Assembly: GCA_037447655.1 (NCBI GenBank)
Contig: JBBHKE010002684.1
Location: forward strand, 62,001 to 126,000
DNA: 64,000 bases
Reading direction: 5' to 3'
Source: Zygnema cylindricum
Taxonomy: Eukaryota; Streptophyta; Zygnematophyceae; Zygnematales; Zygnemataceae
Shown piece by piece: positions 32,201-44,593 of the stretch; within the stretch, counting starts at the first letter, position 1; each line of letters opens with the position of its first letter. The translations under genes and the position numbers were made by a program. The notes under the pieces are model-generated. The model saw nothing but the letters and a program-made list of their open reading frames with translations. It ran no database searches and was not told the DNA's origin.

Positions 32201-33690
32201 GTAGATTGTCCATCAGATAGAAAACCGATTGGATGTAAGTAGGTTTATAAGCTTGAACTTAACCCAGATAATACCATTGAAAGATACAAGGCTAGGTTGG
32301 TAGCTAAAGGTTATACCCAGAAAGAAGGAATAGACTATGAAGAAACCTTTGCACCCGTAGTCAGATTCCCTTCTGTCAGAATCCCTTCTGTCAAAATCCT
32401 CTTAAGTTTAGCCGCAACAGAGGATATGGAAATACACCAGATGGATATTAAGACCGCCTTTTTACACGGAGAGTTGGAAGAAGAAATCTACATGAGGCAA
32501 CCGGAAGGATTCGTGGAAAGTGGAGGAGAGAGCAAAGTGTGCAAACTCATAAAATCACTTTATGGACTTAAGCAAGCCCCGCGGCAGTGGAACATTAAAT
32601 TGGAAGAGTTTTTGACAGGTTTGGGATACATTAGAATAAGTTTAGATCACTATATAAATATATTTGAGGATGAAAATGGAGTGATATTTATTGCTATTTA
32701 TGTTGATGATTTGTCAGTCTTAAGCTAGTCCTTAGATAAAATTAACAAACTCAAACAAGATCTGAGATGTCGGTTTGACATGAAAAATCTCAGCGAAGCA
32801 AAATACATTTTGGGGATTCAAATGGAGAGGGATAGAGGGAATAGAATTATAAGACTCACTAAAAAAGAAGCTATTTGTAATATGCTAGAAAAGTTTCACA
32901 TGGAGAAAGCAAATGGGTGTACCACTCACATGGATCTAAAGAAAGTATCGGAGGGGAGTGAAGAGGGAAAAATATTGATTTTAAATGATAAGATGGATGA
33001 GGAAGAAAAGAGGTTTATGGAAGGAACTCCTTATAGTCAAATTGTAGGCATTTTCATTTACTATGTGAATTGTACACGTCCGGATATAGCTGCGGTTGTA
33101 GACGTTCTCAGTAGAAGTCTAAATGAACCTAGGAAAAGAGACTGAGAAACAACCAATTGAGTGATGAGGTATTTGGTGGGAACAAGGGAATTATGGTTGC
33201 ATTTGGGAGGGGAGCACACTGATATCACCACTTTGAGTGATGCTTGTTATGGGGATGTGCCTTTGAGACGATTTACAACTAAATATGTGTTGCAAATTGA
33301 GTTTGGTGCATGTTGTTGGAGTAGCAAACAACAGAAAGTAGTTGCTCAGTCCACTATGGAGGCTGAATACATGGCTTTAAGTGCTGCCACTAAAGAATAA
33401 ATGTGGGTAAAATCTCTACTCGAAGAACTTGGGTTCATGAAATCTGGGACTCAAAATGTCTTTTGTGATAATCAAGCTGCTATCTCTATCGCATCTAATC
33501 CAAAACACCATTTTAAAGCTAAACATATGGATATAAGACTAAGCTTTGTAAGAAAGAAGGTTGAGAAAAAAATAATTAAACTGGTTCATAAATGTGATAA
33601 ATAGATGATTGCAGACATGATGACAAAACCGGTACCTTCTCCTAAGTTAAATTTCCGGAGACAAAATTGTGGACTTAAATTAAAAGTTGA
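29249..33690 (+). pseudogene. Copia element C gag-pol, degenerate
   Basis: The frame starts inside the LTR (METTKFKVMGPPSRV) and runs through a one-base variant of the primer site (GGTAATGGGCCCACC, 29269-29283). Many stops and frameshifts follow. The first knuckle Cys is Tyr (YHFC), and the protease has NSGA in place of DSGA. Integrase (WHKRLGH, HTDVWGP, SDNGKKY) and RT (YVDDLSVLS then TAG at 32726-32728) are recognisable. RNase H runs through STMEAEYMA, FCDNQAAISIA and KHMDIRLSFVRK. The RT stop falls at the same codon as in element A. The AATAAGGGGAG purine tract at 33697-33707 is intact. Confidence 0.9.
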
Positions 33691-33707
33691 CTAAAAAATA
33701 AGGGGAG

Positions 33708-33793
33708 TGTTGAAAAGAAGTAATTAATATTCAATTTTTAATTCAGACTCTAGAGTGAAGAGAGTGAGAGAGAGAGAGAGTCACCATTGCTAC
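33708..33793 (+). repeat. Element C 3' LTR, part 1
   Basis: Starts TGTTGAAAAGAAGTAATTAAT and includes GACTCTAGAGTGAAGAGAG. It is interrupted by insertion S after 86 bp; the GCTAC at 33789-33793 is one half of the target duplication. Confidence 0.85.
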
Positions 33794-35151
33794 TGTTGTT
33801 TTTTGGTCTAAAATAGACCGCAGAAGCGACCCAAACTATCATGCAAGAAGTTAAGCAAAGTTAGGCCAATGAACAGTCATTTGAAATGCATCCTCCATAT
33901 GCGTACACAGACGCAACAGACAACATTTAGGGATCCGTGAAAATCACAACTCACCCTAAGACAATGCATGATATAACAAACATAACATTAAGGTTTGCTG
34001 GAGTAATCAACATAAACAAACCTTAGGATAATATCTAAGGGTTGATGGAATAATCAACATAACAAACCCTAAGACAAATGCATTAACAATGTATATCAAA
34101 CACATATATAAAATAACATAAATAAATAATAACAAACAAATGCATCACACATAAACAAAAGTATAATCAAGGTATAATCAAATAATCATTATATCATTCA
34201 AAGTGCATGACCTAATCGACAACCCTAAAATACTACATCTTTGGTCCCCACTTTACTAACCAACATTGATGAATTTGCTAACAAAGCTCATAGCTATATA
34301 TACACTTGTGAGCTGTCAACAAATCACTAATTGTCAAAATATCCAACATAACTTCCACTAAAACATAATATCCTATTACGACAAACTCCTAACTGGAAAG
34401 TACGTAACTATCATTATCTCCTATAACCTACTATTAAGAATAAACTAATCGTAAGCGTACACCTGAAAGTCAAGCAATCGTAAGCGTACACTTGTCTGCG
34501 AATACGACACATAAATTAAAGTGTCGATATCCTCATTAATCACGTAAAATATAACTATTTTAATCAACACTAAATCATTAGTTCGCATAAAACAAAATAT
34601 TGATGTTTCAAATAATTACACCGACGCGTCCGCAAAATACGCGTCATAAGCGACAACTCGCTTAGTCACTTGTAGATAAATCCACGTAGTGAACCGACAT
34701 CGCATATGTACGGTCCACTAGATAATGCGTCATAAAAAACAATGTGATCTCTTTAAAAATATCGGCGGACGCCGTCCGCCCTCCACGTGTACCTCGAACC
34801 ACTGCCGAAATTAATCCGTACCTTCTAAATCTTTTCCGTACTGAATATGCGTCGTTTGCAATAAATGCGCCTGTCGCAAACTGTTTTGTACGTGCGACGT
34901 ACTTTTTTAACTTGTCGCATTCTGTTTTGTACGTGCGACGTACTATTTTAACTTTTGGAATATTTACATCGGATCGCTTCGCGATCCGCCGTCCATTTCA
35001 CTTACGCATTCGGCGCCACTCAATTACTCCATTAATTTTACTCATGCATTTAATTCCCCTATCGGCAAATCCTTTCGAACCTCCACATTATATCAGGTAA
35101 TTACATACGCATGCGCACGCATGTACGAAACTGAATCTTCCAAAAACAACA
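33794..35151. mobile_element. Solo-LTR-like insertion S (1358 bp)
   Basis: Begins TGTTGTTTTTTGG and ends CCAAAAACAACA, with a perfect 5-bp duplication GCTAC on both sides (33789-33793, 35152-35156). TG..CA ends, five-base duplication and no coding content fit a solo LTR of another retrotransposon family. Inside are a ~50-bp tandem repeat (TGGARTAATCAACATAA, 34000-34080) and a ~44-bp repeat (GTTTTGTACGTGCGACGTACT, twice at 34870-34955). A 118-aa frame at 34744-35100 has no recognisable domain. Confidence 0.75.
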
Positions 35152-35156
35152 GCTAC

Positions 35157-35979
35157 CGCCATAGTCAGAAAGAAACATGCAGACAGGCTGACAGATTGAT
35201 AAATTGCCAAAATGATGCCCTGAACGAGATTTTTAACTCGGTCTACATAGTGTTACATAGACCTACGCATTAACCATTAAAGCGTTAACGAAACAATTCA
35301 TGTATTCAGTTTGCTATGTATTTAAAGTGTTATGCAAAACGTCACTTTCATTAAAACGTACCAAAATTGATGAAACGGTATCTATAGTCAAACGGCGCTC
35401 GCGGATGCGAATCTAATCGTGTAAAATACATGATCGGACGGATGTGGTCGCCCCCGCCAAACCCGAATGAATCTTTGGCGGCTTTCAAACATAGCGGCGC
35501 GCTGTGCCACGTGGCGCCACATCATTGGACGCCAGAAAGGATGGGAGGAGGAACGATGGCTCCCATGTTGACAAGTGTCAACCAAAAGGCCATGTTGTAC
35601 AATGGTTGAACAAAAAGTACAATTGGCCACTGTACCTTTTTGTACTATACACCCTTTTGATTGGCCGAGGGTAGAGTAGTAATTAGTTGTGAGTAGGAGT
35701 TAAGGGACTTAGCGTGTTTGAGGCGCCTCTCTCCAGGTGACCTTTTGTATTTATAGGCCATCTTTGGCCAACCATAACTTACTACTCAGGGGAGAAAATT
35801 CAGTGATTCTTTTTGCGTTTGACGCAGGGGAGTCTTGTCCTCACAGGGGTGAGGGTGGTCTGATTATTTGTGGGCCTGGGCGGCACTTATTTAGTGGGAA
35901 AGTGAAAGGGTCAAATATTATCTTATAGGCTTTATATAGGCTGCTCATTTTGTGGGTTAATGGAGACCAAATAATTTCA
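35157..35979 (+). repeat. Element C 3' LTR, part 2
   Basis: Resumes at the CGCCATAGTCAGAAAGAAAC landmark. Contains the tRNA-like module (antisense, 35222-35290), a CCACGTGGCGCCAC U3 motif, a TATA-like TGTATTTATAGGCC near 35747, and leader hairpin CCTCAC-AGGG-GTGAGG (35839-35854). Ends AATTTCA at 35979. Confidence 0.85.
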
Positions 35980-36798
35980 CTTTGCGTAAACCTCTCCCGT
36001 CTGGCTGCCATGCCTTTGTGTAAACCTCTCCCGTCTGGTTGCCATGACTTCGCAGAGACGACCACCATGACTTCGGAAAGACGGCCGCCATGACTTCGCA
36101 CATTTTTCACCTTCACAAATTTTCATTTTACGTGAAATGACACTGCACCATCGAGACCCCTTCAAAAAAATACCGTACAAGGTGCATGCTGACAAAAACG
36201 AACACCCTTGTACCTTTTTCAGTCGTCAAAAACTTTTGAAAACTTTTCACACATGGAAATATGTTTTCTAATTTGTGTAAACGGTTCTAGTTTGCTTAAA
36301 ACACATTACCGATGTGGGTTTATGATAAGTTTGAAATGATGTGATAGTGGGTCGGAAAAACACAAGACAAATTTTCGTACGTCTTAAGTTCGAGAATGAC
36401 GCGAATTGTACTCTACAAATTTGCCATTTCTTCGTAAGGTTGAAACTTAGGCAGTACATTGCTAAGTTCGAAAGGAATACGACAAAAAAAAACCCGAACT
36501 TAGCCACATGGAGCCATACCCTTTACTCTAAGTTAAACTTCATATTAATGGTGTAATGTACGAAAATTATCATTCAATACCAAAGCTGCTCAATATTTCG
36601 TACAGGTGTAAAAAATAAATTGTGATAAAGGCGTCGACAAGGGAAATTCAGTGCGACGCACTGGAAAAGCATACTCAAGTTTTATTCCAAGCCATAAAGA
36701 CGAGGAAAAATAGCGAGAACTTGTTCTCACATGTTCAAGCTCAAATATGTGAACCCATACTATCACGGCTACAATATGGGAATGTGCATCCAAATTAG
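35980..36798. repeat. Intergenic with short tandem repeats
   Basis: 35987-36110 holds a 33-bp unit twice (CCTCTCCCGTCTGG..GCCATG) and then about three CCATGACTTCGSA units of ~24 bp. The remainder shows no gene or element. Confidence 0.6.
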
Positions 36799-36800
36799 TA

Positions 36801-37265
36801 GTGTTGTGTATCGGTAAGGTTTTGCCGATAATCAATATGTATCTTTTTTTGGATTGCGATAATCGATATATTGGCACTATATATTGAAACTGGTGTTATC
36901 GGCGATAAAAAGCCGATAATATTGGTTTTTTATCGCGATAACACTGGTACCGATAATTATCAATGATAATTGTACATTTATATCTGTATAATTGTAAGGT
37001 TGATACAGTCGTACTGAACCGCCGTTATTCCGTTATACGTAGTACGGAACAGATTGATACACGTGGCATGCCACGCTATATATAGTGTAAAATATAACAC
37101 GGTATGTTATAAAATACTATCGTATAGCGTAGTATATTTTTTCTTCTTATCGCCGATAAGGAATTTGTTGGTATCGGAGCGATATATCGGGATCCCTGAC
37201 CGTTCGATAATTGATAACTAACAGTATTGGTATTGTCGCAAGAAATTTCTTAACAATATCAACAC
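36801..37265. mobile_element. GTGTTG-type TIR element T4, diverged (465 bp)
   Basis: Starts GTGTTGTGTATCGG and ends CAATATCAACAC, with TA on both sides. The body is rich in CGATAA/TTATCG and ATATATCG motifs. It is a diverged relative of T1-T3. Confidence 0.55.
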
Positions 37266-37365
37266 TACAAATTAGTGTTAGGTGTATAAATTAAAATTGA
37301 TTTTTTTTGGCTTTAGGCCCTTCAACCCAAAATAGAGTTAATAACACTAATTATTTCTTTACACT

Positions 37366-37575
37366 AAACGGCGAATCGCTATTAACGTCAATAACGCTAA
37401 TTCGGTGCCCCCACATTTTTGCCCAAATTCTCAAATAAAATTATTTAGTTCTATTTTAAATTTCAAATTAGAGTAAATGATTTCTTTGAAAATACCCAAA
37501 TTCCCAATTAGCGTTAATAACTCTAATTATATTTTTACACTATTTATTTCTTTACGCTAATCGCGATTCGCGGTG
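37366..37575. mobile_element. MITE-like remnant, CACCG-type
   Basis: GGCGAATCGCTATTAACG at left and CGCTAATCGCGATTCGCGGTG at right are diverged family TIRs. An extra isolated end (CTAATAGCGATTCACGATG) follows at about 37590-37609. Confidence 0.5.
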
Positions 37576-37611
37576 TAGTTATTTAAAAACTCTAATAGCG
37601 ATTCACGATGT

Positions 37612-39073
37612 AATTTTAAGCCTTTTTTTAAGTACATTGTATGTGTACAATTCATCCTTACACGAAAAGTATACTTATTAAGTTCAAAACATAGAAAAAA
37701 GATGAATTTTCGTAAAAAGGTCAATATACTTACGAATGAGATATCTTTGCCCTACAAACATAAAGCAAACATGTGAAAAAAAGTCGTATGGTTTTAAGCG
37801 AGAAATGTTCTTCTCGCACAAATGTCGTGTCCCCATATAGTTGTAACTAACCTAACTTACTTTGTATTCGGCAAAATATTATAGGTATACCGTTTGCAAT
37901 TGTCCAAGTACGTAAAACAAAATCGTTACATAAGTATGTGACGATTATATATGTCTCATTGAGACCTGACAAGCAACTTCATACCATTTGTTTCTAAATC
38001 TTCGAGACCTTGGATTTTTCTTTCGTTAACAACTTACGTAATTTCTTTCGAAGATCTTTTGAAGTTAAGGAACCTTGTAACCCTTCTTCTTCTCTTATGT
38101 TGGCTTCTAACGCCCATCGACCTTCTCTAATCCAAGCTTCGACCCTTGCTCGATAGAGAATTATTGCTAATGGCGTGGCAAATGGTTGTCGTGGACTTAT
38201 AAACTTACCCCTACGCCACCAAGTGCATATAGATGATATCTTTAAATTTGATGCTAAATGTGGTATAATCTTAGACTTTAGACTAAGGGGCCATTGTTGT
38301 TATTAGGGTATGAATTTGTGTATAGTATTGTTGTCTTTTTGTTTTTGTAGCTTTCAGTTTCAATTTTTTACTTTTGCTCGAAGGTTATTATGGTTGAAGT
38401 TTGTCTGGATTTTCATCTCGAACCATTCTGTTGTAAACAATAGTACATTTCAATTATGCTTTGTGCCTAGATGGTTTAACCATCGCGTTCTTGGAGTCTT
38501 TAAACGTTTTTTAACCCCTTTGTAACACGATGAATTTTTCCATTCACTTCTTGAAATAAAGTTCAAATTCTGGAAATAGAATCTTATTTAGGGTACTTTC
38601 GCATGTGCTAAAGTTAAAGTTATTTTTTGTCGTTTTCATCCATAACTTAGAAAAAAACGAGAAAATTCGCAGACATACCAAAAAATTAGAATTACCACGG
38701 TACAAGTTACGTTACCTTGAAACTTTATATGAACTGTCGTTTGTCATCTAACGCGATGCAATTTGTCGTCTAGCGCATTTCGACCCACTTTCGCGTCCTT
38801 TCAGCTCATGTTCAAACTTTACATAAAATCACCCCGCGAGGTGATTTTTAATAAAGTTCCATAAGGGAGTAAATAGGCAGATATTGTCACACACGTCGGA
38901 AGTTTTCGACAATTTTTGTGCGCGAAGTACCAAAAAAAAACCCACCGCACATTTCCAGCCTGTGCTTGACTTTTTTCCGTGCGGTTTTTTTCGTATAGGG
39001 GCCGTGGAGGGGGTCTCGACCAACGGATGCCATTTCGCAAAAGCGTAATCAATGAAAGCGCCTCTCTCTCTCT
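37612..39073. other. Intergenic with one unrecognised open frame
   Basis: No repeats are recognised here. It contains the minus-strand frame at 37994-38299 (listed separately) and, further upstream on the same strand, a second short open stretch near 38436-38560. A palindrome CACCCCGCGAGGTG lies near 38830. Confidence 0.45.
37994..38299 (-). CDS. Unrecognised open frame, exon-like, no ATG
   Basis: The minus strand is open for about 101 codons from TAA-TAA down to a TAG at 37994-37996, despite AT-rich DNA. The translation is strongly charged and looks protein-like (TWWRRGKFISPRQPF, RARVEAWIREGRWALE, DLRKKLRKLLTKEKSK). There is no in-frame ATG, so if real it is a last exon or a decayed fragment. 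I do not recognise the family. A host gene exon, a transposon fragment and chance all remain possible. Confidence 0.3.
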   Translation of the reverse strand, partial: QQWPLSLKSKIIPHLASNLKISSICTWWRRGKFISPRQPFATPLAIILYRARVEAWIREGRWALEANIREEEGLQGSLTSKDLRKKLRKLLTKEKSKVSKI

Positions 39074-40082
39074 TGCAATTCTGTATCCCCCATTAGACTA
39101 CATAATTCAAAAAGCCTCTAGATAGTTTTTGGCTTACCCTACTTCAGCTAGGATCACAAATACCCAAGTAGGAAAACAAGCAATATAACTGCATCCATCT
39201 GCAGTCTGGACTCCTTTGAGTCCTCAGCAAAAGAAATCACTGAAAACGCCCAACTAGGCAATTAGTTATCAATTGGCAAATATGCCAAAATATATACAAG
39301 CTTTGTGGGAGAGAGGCGGCTACCTCCTAAATCTCCTAAGTTCTAAACCCCTCTCACAACCCGTATCTACTGATGTACGAACTAATCAGAAAACTATAAA
39401 GTATAGAAAGATATTGTGGCTAGTGTACTTTTTGTACGGTCTGTGTACAACTCGGCCATTGAGTGGACGCCTGTCTCCCTCGAACTCGCCCTCATGCTCT
39501 CCGGAATTCATGCTACCCAATGTTATCTTGCCAGGTGGCTCTAGGTCATGTCACGCCCGAAAACCGCCAAAGCGACCATTCCGGGATCTCCGAAATGATG
39601 CCTGCAGTCGGATCCAAATCGGCTTTGAATGCTAGCTGTTGAAAATCAATGTTCGGTAAATTTGTTTCGTGCGGTTTCACTTTCGTACTATATTTCATTT
39701 TGTTTCTATGTAACTTAATCGTAAGCCCGTTAATCGGATTAGTGAATTCTGACATATTTAAATATTAATCATACCCCACGTACTCTAACGGACTTCAACG
39801 AGAAACTGGCTAAGGCTGACAGTTATGCCTCGCTCAGCTGGTTGGAGGTTTGAGAGTTGCCGGGCTCAACCTTTTTGTTAAAAGTGAATTATGTCACTTC
39901 TTTTGACCTCCCCAAGGAGCTAAGGCAGCCATGGATTTTCCACCCTCTCTTTCCTTGAGTGACTACAACAAGTATGGGGGATAGAGGGAAGAGGTGGAGG
40001 CAGACTGCCTACGCTTTTTCTTTTCTATTTTCACTTAAGCTATTCATATCTAGAAAATACTTTTTAAACTTATAATTCAACA
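39074..40082 (-). repeat. Element Z 3' LTR
   Basis: On the minus strand it starts TGTTGAATTATAAG right after the AATAAGGGGAG purine tract and ends GGATACAGAATTGCA. 1009 bp, related to the A LTR by both ends. The first leader hairpin (GGACTC..GAGTCC region, near 39210-39225) and a weak tRNA-like segment (about 39800-39870) are still visible. Confidence 0.85.
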
Positions 40083-41037
40083 CTCCCCTTATTTTCTAGT
40101 CTAATTAAAACTTTTATTTTAGTCCACACTTCTTTGTACAATATTTTAATTTGGGTGAGGGCACAAGTTTGGTCATCATATCAGCAATCATTCTCCATCT
40201 GGTTTATACACAAGATTCACAATTTTGTTTTCGACTTTTTCCCTCACAAAACTCAGCCTTATGTATATGCGTTTAGCTTTGAAATGATGTTTTAGATTCG
40301 CTGCAATTGCCATTGCACCCTGATTATCACAAAAGACTTCATCCACCCCTTTCTTCATATACCCCAATTCTTGTAGCAAAGACTTTACCCATATCAATTC
40401 TTTCACAGCAGAACAAGAGGCCATGTACTCAGCCTCCATAGTGGAATGAGCAACCACCTTTTGTTGCTTGCTGCTCCAACAGCAAGCACCTTCCCTGACA
40501 TAAAATACATACCAAAAAGTGCATCTTCTCATAGGTGCATTCCCATAACTCGCATAACTCCAAGTGGTGATGTCAGTGTGCTCCCCTCCCAAATGCAACC
40601 ATAATTCCTTTGTATCCACCAGATATCTGATGACTCTCTTTAATGCCTCCCAGTCTCTCTTTCTAGGATCATTAAGACTCCTACTTAGAACTCCAACTGC
40701 TGTCGCTATGTCCGGCCTAGTACAATTCATAAAGTAGATTAGACTTCCTACAACCTGTTTGTAAGGAATAGACTTCATAAATTGTCTTTCTTCAGGACTC
40801 ATTTGATCATCTAAGATTACCACTCCTTCTCCTACACTCCCATCACTGATTTTCTTCAAGTCGCCATTTCCATTTAAAATTTCTCGAGCATATTCCCTAT
40901 ATCTTCTTTCTGAGTAAGTGTGATAATCCTTCTTCCCCTATCTCTTTCCATTTGTATTCCCAAGATATATCTTGCCTCTCCTAGATCTTTCATATCAAAC
41001 TTGCTTCTAAGATCTTTTTTTAACTTGTTGATATTTT
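40083..41037 (-). pseudogene. Element Z, piece 3: RT C-terminus and RNase H
   Basis: Minus-strand copia sequence from the RT segment just after YVDD (KNINKLKKDL, FDMKDLGEARYILG) to RNase H (SDGSVGEGVVILDDQM, TMEAEYMASCSA, FCDNQGAMAIAAN). The frame is shifted near 40860-40900. Its upstream neighbour in the protein is 46470-47781, separated by the insertion of element H. Removing H and one target repeat restores continuity of the RT frame. Confidence 0.85.
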
Positions 41038-42079
41038 TGTTGAAAAGAAGTTATTAATATTCAATTTTTAATTTAGACTCTTGAGTGAAGCGAGAGAGAA
41101 AGTCACCATGGCTCCCTCCATAGTTAGAAAGAAGCAGGCAGACAGGTGGACAAATTGATATATTACCAAAATGTTGCCATAAACACGATTTAAACCTAGG
41201 TCGACAAATTCTATATAGACATATGCCTTAACCATTAAGGAATTAACGTTACGATACACTTATATAGTTTGGTGATTTATTAAAGAGTTACGCAAACGTC
41301 AATTTCACTTAAATATACCAAAATTGACAAAACGACATCTATAGTCAAACGGCGCTCGCGGACGCGAATCTAACCGTGTAAAATACATGATCGGACAGAC
41401 GACGTCGCCCGCGACAACCCGAATGAATCTTTAGCAGCTTTCGGATATAACGGCGCGCTGTGCCACGTGGCGTTACATCATTGAACGCCAGAAAAGACGG
41501 GAGGAGGAACGATGGCTCCCAAGCTGACAAGTGTCAACCAGAAGGCCATGTTGTACAATGGCCGTAGAAGAAGAACAATCGGCCACTGTACCTTCTTGTA
41601 CTATACACTCTTTTGATGGGTCTAGGGAACAGTAGTAGGAAGGTGTGAGTAGGAGTTAAGGGTTTTAGCGTGAATGAGGCGCGTCTCTCTAGGTGACGTT
41701 TTGTATTTATAAGCCATCTTTGGCCAGCCATAACTAACTGCTCAGGGGAGCAAATTCGGTGATTCTTTTTGCTGCAGACTTAAGGGAGTCTATGCTACTC
41801 ACGGGTGTAGTTGGTCATAGTTTCTGCTTGCTAGGGTGGTGTAATTTCTAAGGGAAAGTAAAAGTGGGGAATGCTGTCCAAAACACATGTTCGAGATTTG
41901 CATTTTGTGGTGAAACTGAGCCCATAAAAAGTCTTTTTTCACAAGGGTGAAGCTGTGTACGATTTGTGACTGTCAAGGTGTTAGTCATTTGGGTTTTTAT
42001 CAACTTGGAGTTGGTACTATCTAGATAAGCTTCTTTAGGTCTGCGATTTCTGTGGGGAAATATAATCCATAGAATTTTA
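41038..42079 (+). repeat. Element H 5' LTR
   Basis: TGTTGAAAAGAAGTTATTAAT.. to ..CCATAGAATTTTA, 1042 bp. tRNA-like module antisense at 41185-41248. Leader hairpins AGACTT..GAGTCT (41776-41791) and CTACTC-ACGG-GTGTAG (41795-41810, one mismatch). Confidence 0.9.
41185..41248 (-). promoter_or_regulatory. Antisense tRNA-like module in LTR H (5')
   Basis: On the minus strand: TTAATGGTTAAGGCATATG (A-box region) and, about 30 bp on, GACCTAGGTTTAAATCG (B-box region). It is homologous to the modules at 44244-44310 and 45564-45630. Confidence 0.55.
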
Positions 42080-43990
42080 GGTTATGGGCCCACCATCTAG
42101 GGTGCCTATGTTTGATGGAATAGACTTCACTTACTAGGAATTTACGATAGAGGGATTGATTTTCGAAAAGCACTTATGGGGAATTGTTTCGGGATAAGTG
42201 AGATGCCCGCCACCGGGCTTTGGTGGAACTCATAATGGAGATTTAACTGGGGCTTCTCAGAAAACCAAATGGAGTTCAGATGCAACGGAAGGTGAAAGGG
42301 AAATTATTGCCATGGAAGAGGGAAAAAGGGAGAAGGGTAAAAGAACACCTATGGTGAGGGGAGCTAGGCTCTCTCCTATAGTTCCACTTGTAGGGGTTAT
42401 AGCTAAACCAAAAATTGAAGAAAATGGCAATAAAATTTGGGAGTACAAAAACAATATAGCAAAATATTTTATACTTAGAAACGTGTCGAAGTACATAGCT
42501 ATCACTCTTATAAACCTAACCAAGTCTTCAAAAATCTAGGAAACTTTAATTCAGATTTATAAGAGAGAGACTATATAGAGGCACCAGTTAGTAAAACAGG
42601 AAATAGAGGCCTATGTTTATAAAAGCGGTAGCATGGTAGAGTTTTGCAATGATATTGCTCCGTTATATGTTGAGCTTGCTAGTGTGGGATATGTAGAATC
42701 TGAGGTGAGAAAGATTAACACACTAATCATGAAACTCCCAGATGAGTATGAAAACATCATTAACAGTATACAGGAAATGGACTACTCCTCATGGACTTGG
42801 AGCATTACCAGGGGGATGATTCTTGTGAGGGAAAGCACTTTACAGCTTCGTAGGGGAAGTGACAGGGTGAATGCATTGACAGCTGGTGGTGAATGGTTAA
42901 AGCGTGATGAGAGGAAGAAAGATAAAGAAAAGCCGTATCGGAACTTCGGTGGAAAGAGAGGAAGAAGAAAAGAAAGGGGAGCCTTGAAAGGAAGGGTTTG
43001 CTTCTTTTGTAGGGAACTGAATCACTATATGGCGGAATGCCCTTGATTGGAAGAAATTAGAAGTTGGAATGTAAATGAGGAAGAACAAGGGGAAGAGGAG
43101 AAACAAGATGAAGATATTTGAGAGGTTCTCCACATCGGTAGTATGGGGAAGAGGGAAGAGCACACAAAAATTCCACTAAAGCAAGTGTGCTTTTGGAGGT
43201 ATAACGAAGGTAAAAAGAAAAGAGGTACTTGAGGGAATTAAACATGATGAGGATGTCAAGGAGTATTAAGTAAATGACGTAGAAATGAGAAAGTCTGATT
43301 TAGAATTAAAATTGGAAGAAGGGAAAAATCAGAATATTGAGGATATCCTAATAGATTTTTCAAAGACAGAAAACAGGTCGAAAAATGAGACTTCAACGGA
43401 TTTCGAGGAAATGGGAGGAGTAAATATAGAAGGATCTTCAAAGGATAGGGGAGAAGAGGGATATTTAATGAAAGGTTTAGGGGAGGAGATTTTTTTTTTT
43501 GGGAATCAAAATAGAAAGTGATAATGGAAAGAATTCCATGGGAGAGAGTGAGGGAAGTTTAGAAAATGGGGTAATTATCATGTACAAATGTATGAGTACG
43601 AAAGATGTAGATTTTATGAGGAACTTAGAGGGGACTCGTGATTTAAAGATAAATTTGGGGGGTTATGGATTTGACATCACTCATGGGAGTGATGCCATTT
43701 AGAAAGGTGTGCCTGTAAAAGGGTTAGCATCTGGGTGTGTGTAACAGGTATGGGATGGGGTTGGCTGTTTGATATGCAAGTGGGAATTTTGATTTTTCTC
43801 GGATGAAAAAGGAATGAGGTGGATAAAATCCTTGCACCAAAAGCCCGGATTTTAAAAAAATGGCATGCAAAATACAATGTGTGATGCAATTATTATTTCG
43901 GTTCATCTAATACACTGTTTCAAATACAGGGGTTTTCACTTAAATTTTAATGAGGGGAAAAGAAAAAGGAAAAAGAAAAAAAAATTATAA
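42080..43990 (+). pseudogene. Element H gag and RNase-H-like remnant, degenerate
   Basis: Primer site at 42080-42094, then gag homologous to element D (GTHNGDLTG, WEYKNNIAKYFILRNVSK, INTLIMKLPDEYENII) with several stops. Zinc knuckle CFFCRELNHYMAEC is intact near 43008. The tail has the same remnant motifs as D (NSMGESEGSLENGVIIM, DFMRNLEG, FDITHGSDAI). Because D shares this truncated organisation, the loss of pol predates both insertions. Confidence 0.85.
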
Positions 43991-44097
43991 TCGTGTTTTG
44001 TTATTAAGTGTGAGTTGAAAGAAAAATAGACTAAAAAATAAAAGGAGTGTTAAAATGTGTGGACTTAAATTAAAAGTTTACTAAAAATTAAGGGGAG

Positions 44098-44593
44098 TGT
44101 TGAAAAGAAGTAATTGATATTCTTTTTTTTTAATTTGGACTCTAGAGTGAAGAGAGAGAGAGAGAGAGTCACCATGGCTGTCCCATAGCCAGATAAAACA
44201 GGCAGACAGGCAGACAGATTGGATTACCAAAATGTTGCCCTAAATAGGATTTGAACCTAGGTCAACGAAATCCTTTATAAACATTCGCCTTAACCATTAA
44301 AGCATTAACGAAACAATGCAAGTATGTGGTTCAATGATTAATTAAAGTGATACCCAAACGTCACTTTCACTTAAACATACCAAAATTGACGAAACGACAT
44401 CTATAGTCAAACGGCGCTCGCGGACGCGAATCAACCGTGTAAAATATATGATCGGACGGACGACGTCGCCCCCGCCAAACTCGAATGAATCTTTGGCGGC
44501 TTTCGGACATAGCGGCGCGCTGTGCCACGTGACGCCACATCATTGAACACATGAAAAGATGGGAGGAGGGACGATTAACTCCCAAGCTGACCA
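44098..44593 (+). repeat. Extra partial LTR inside element H
   Basis: Begins TGTTGAAAAGAAGTAATTGAT after a purine tract and runs to CCCAAGCTGAC, where the hAT-like sequence begins. tRNA-like module (best B box GGTTCAAATCC) antisense at 44244-44310. Confidence 0.85.
44244..44310 (-). promoter_or_regulatory. Antisense tRNA-like module, H middle LTR
   Basis: Minus strand: TTTAATGGTTAAGGCGAATG, then GACCTAGGTTCAAATCC. The B box fits the eukaryotic consensus GGTTCAANTCC exactly. Confidence 0.65.

Noticed and set aside
34744-35100. 118-aa frame in insertion S
   Set aside because: No domain; it overlaps a 44-bp tandem repeat; solo LTRs are not expected to code.
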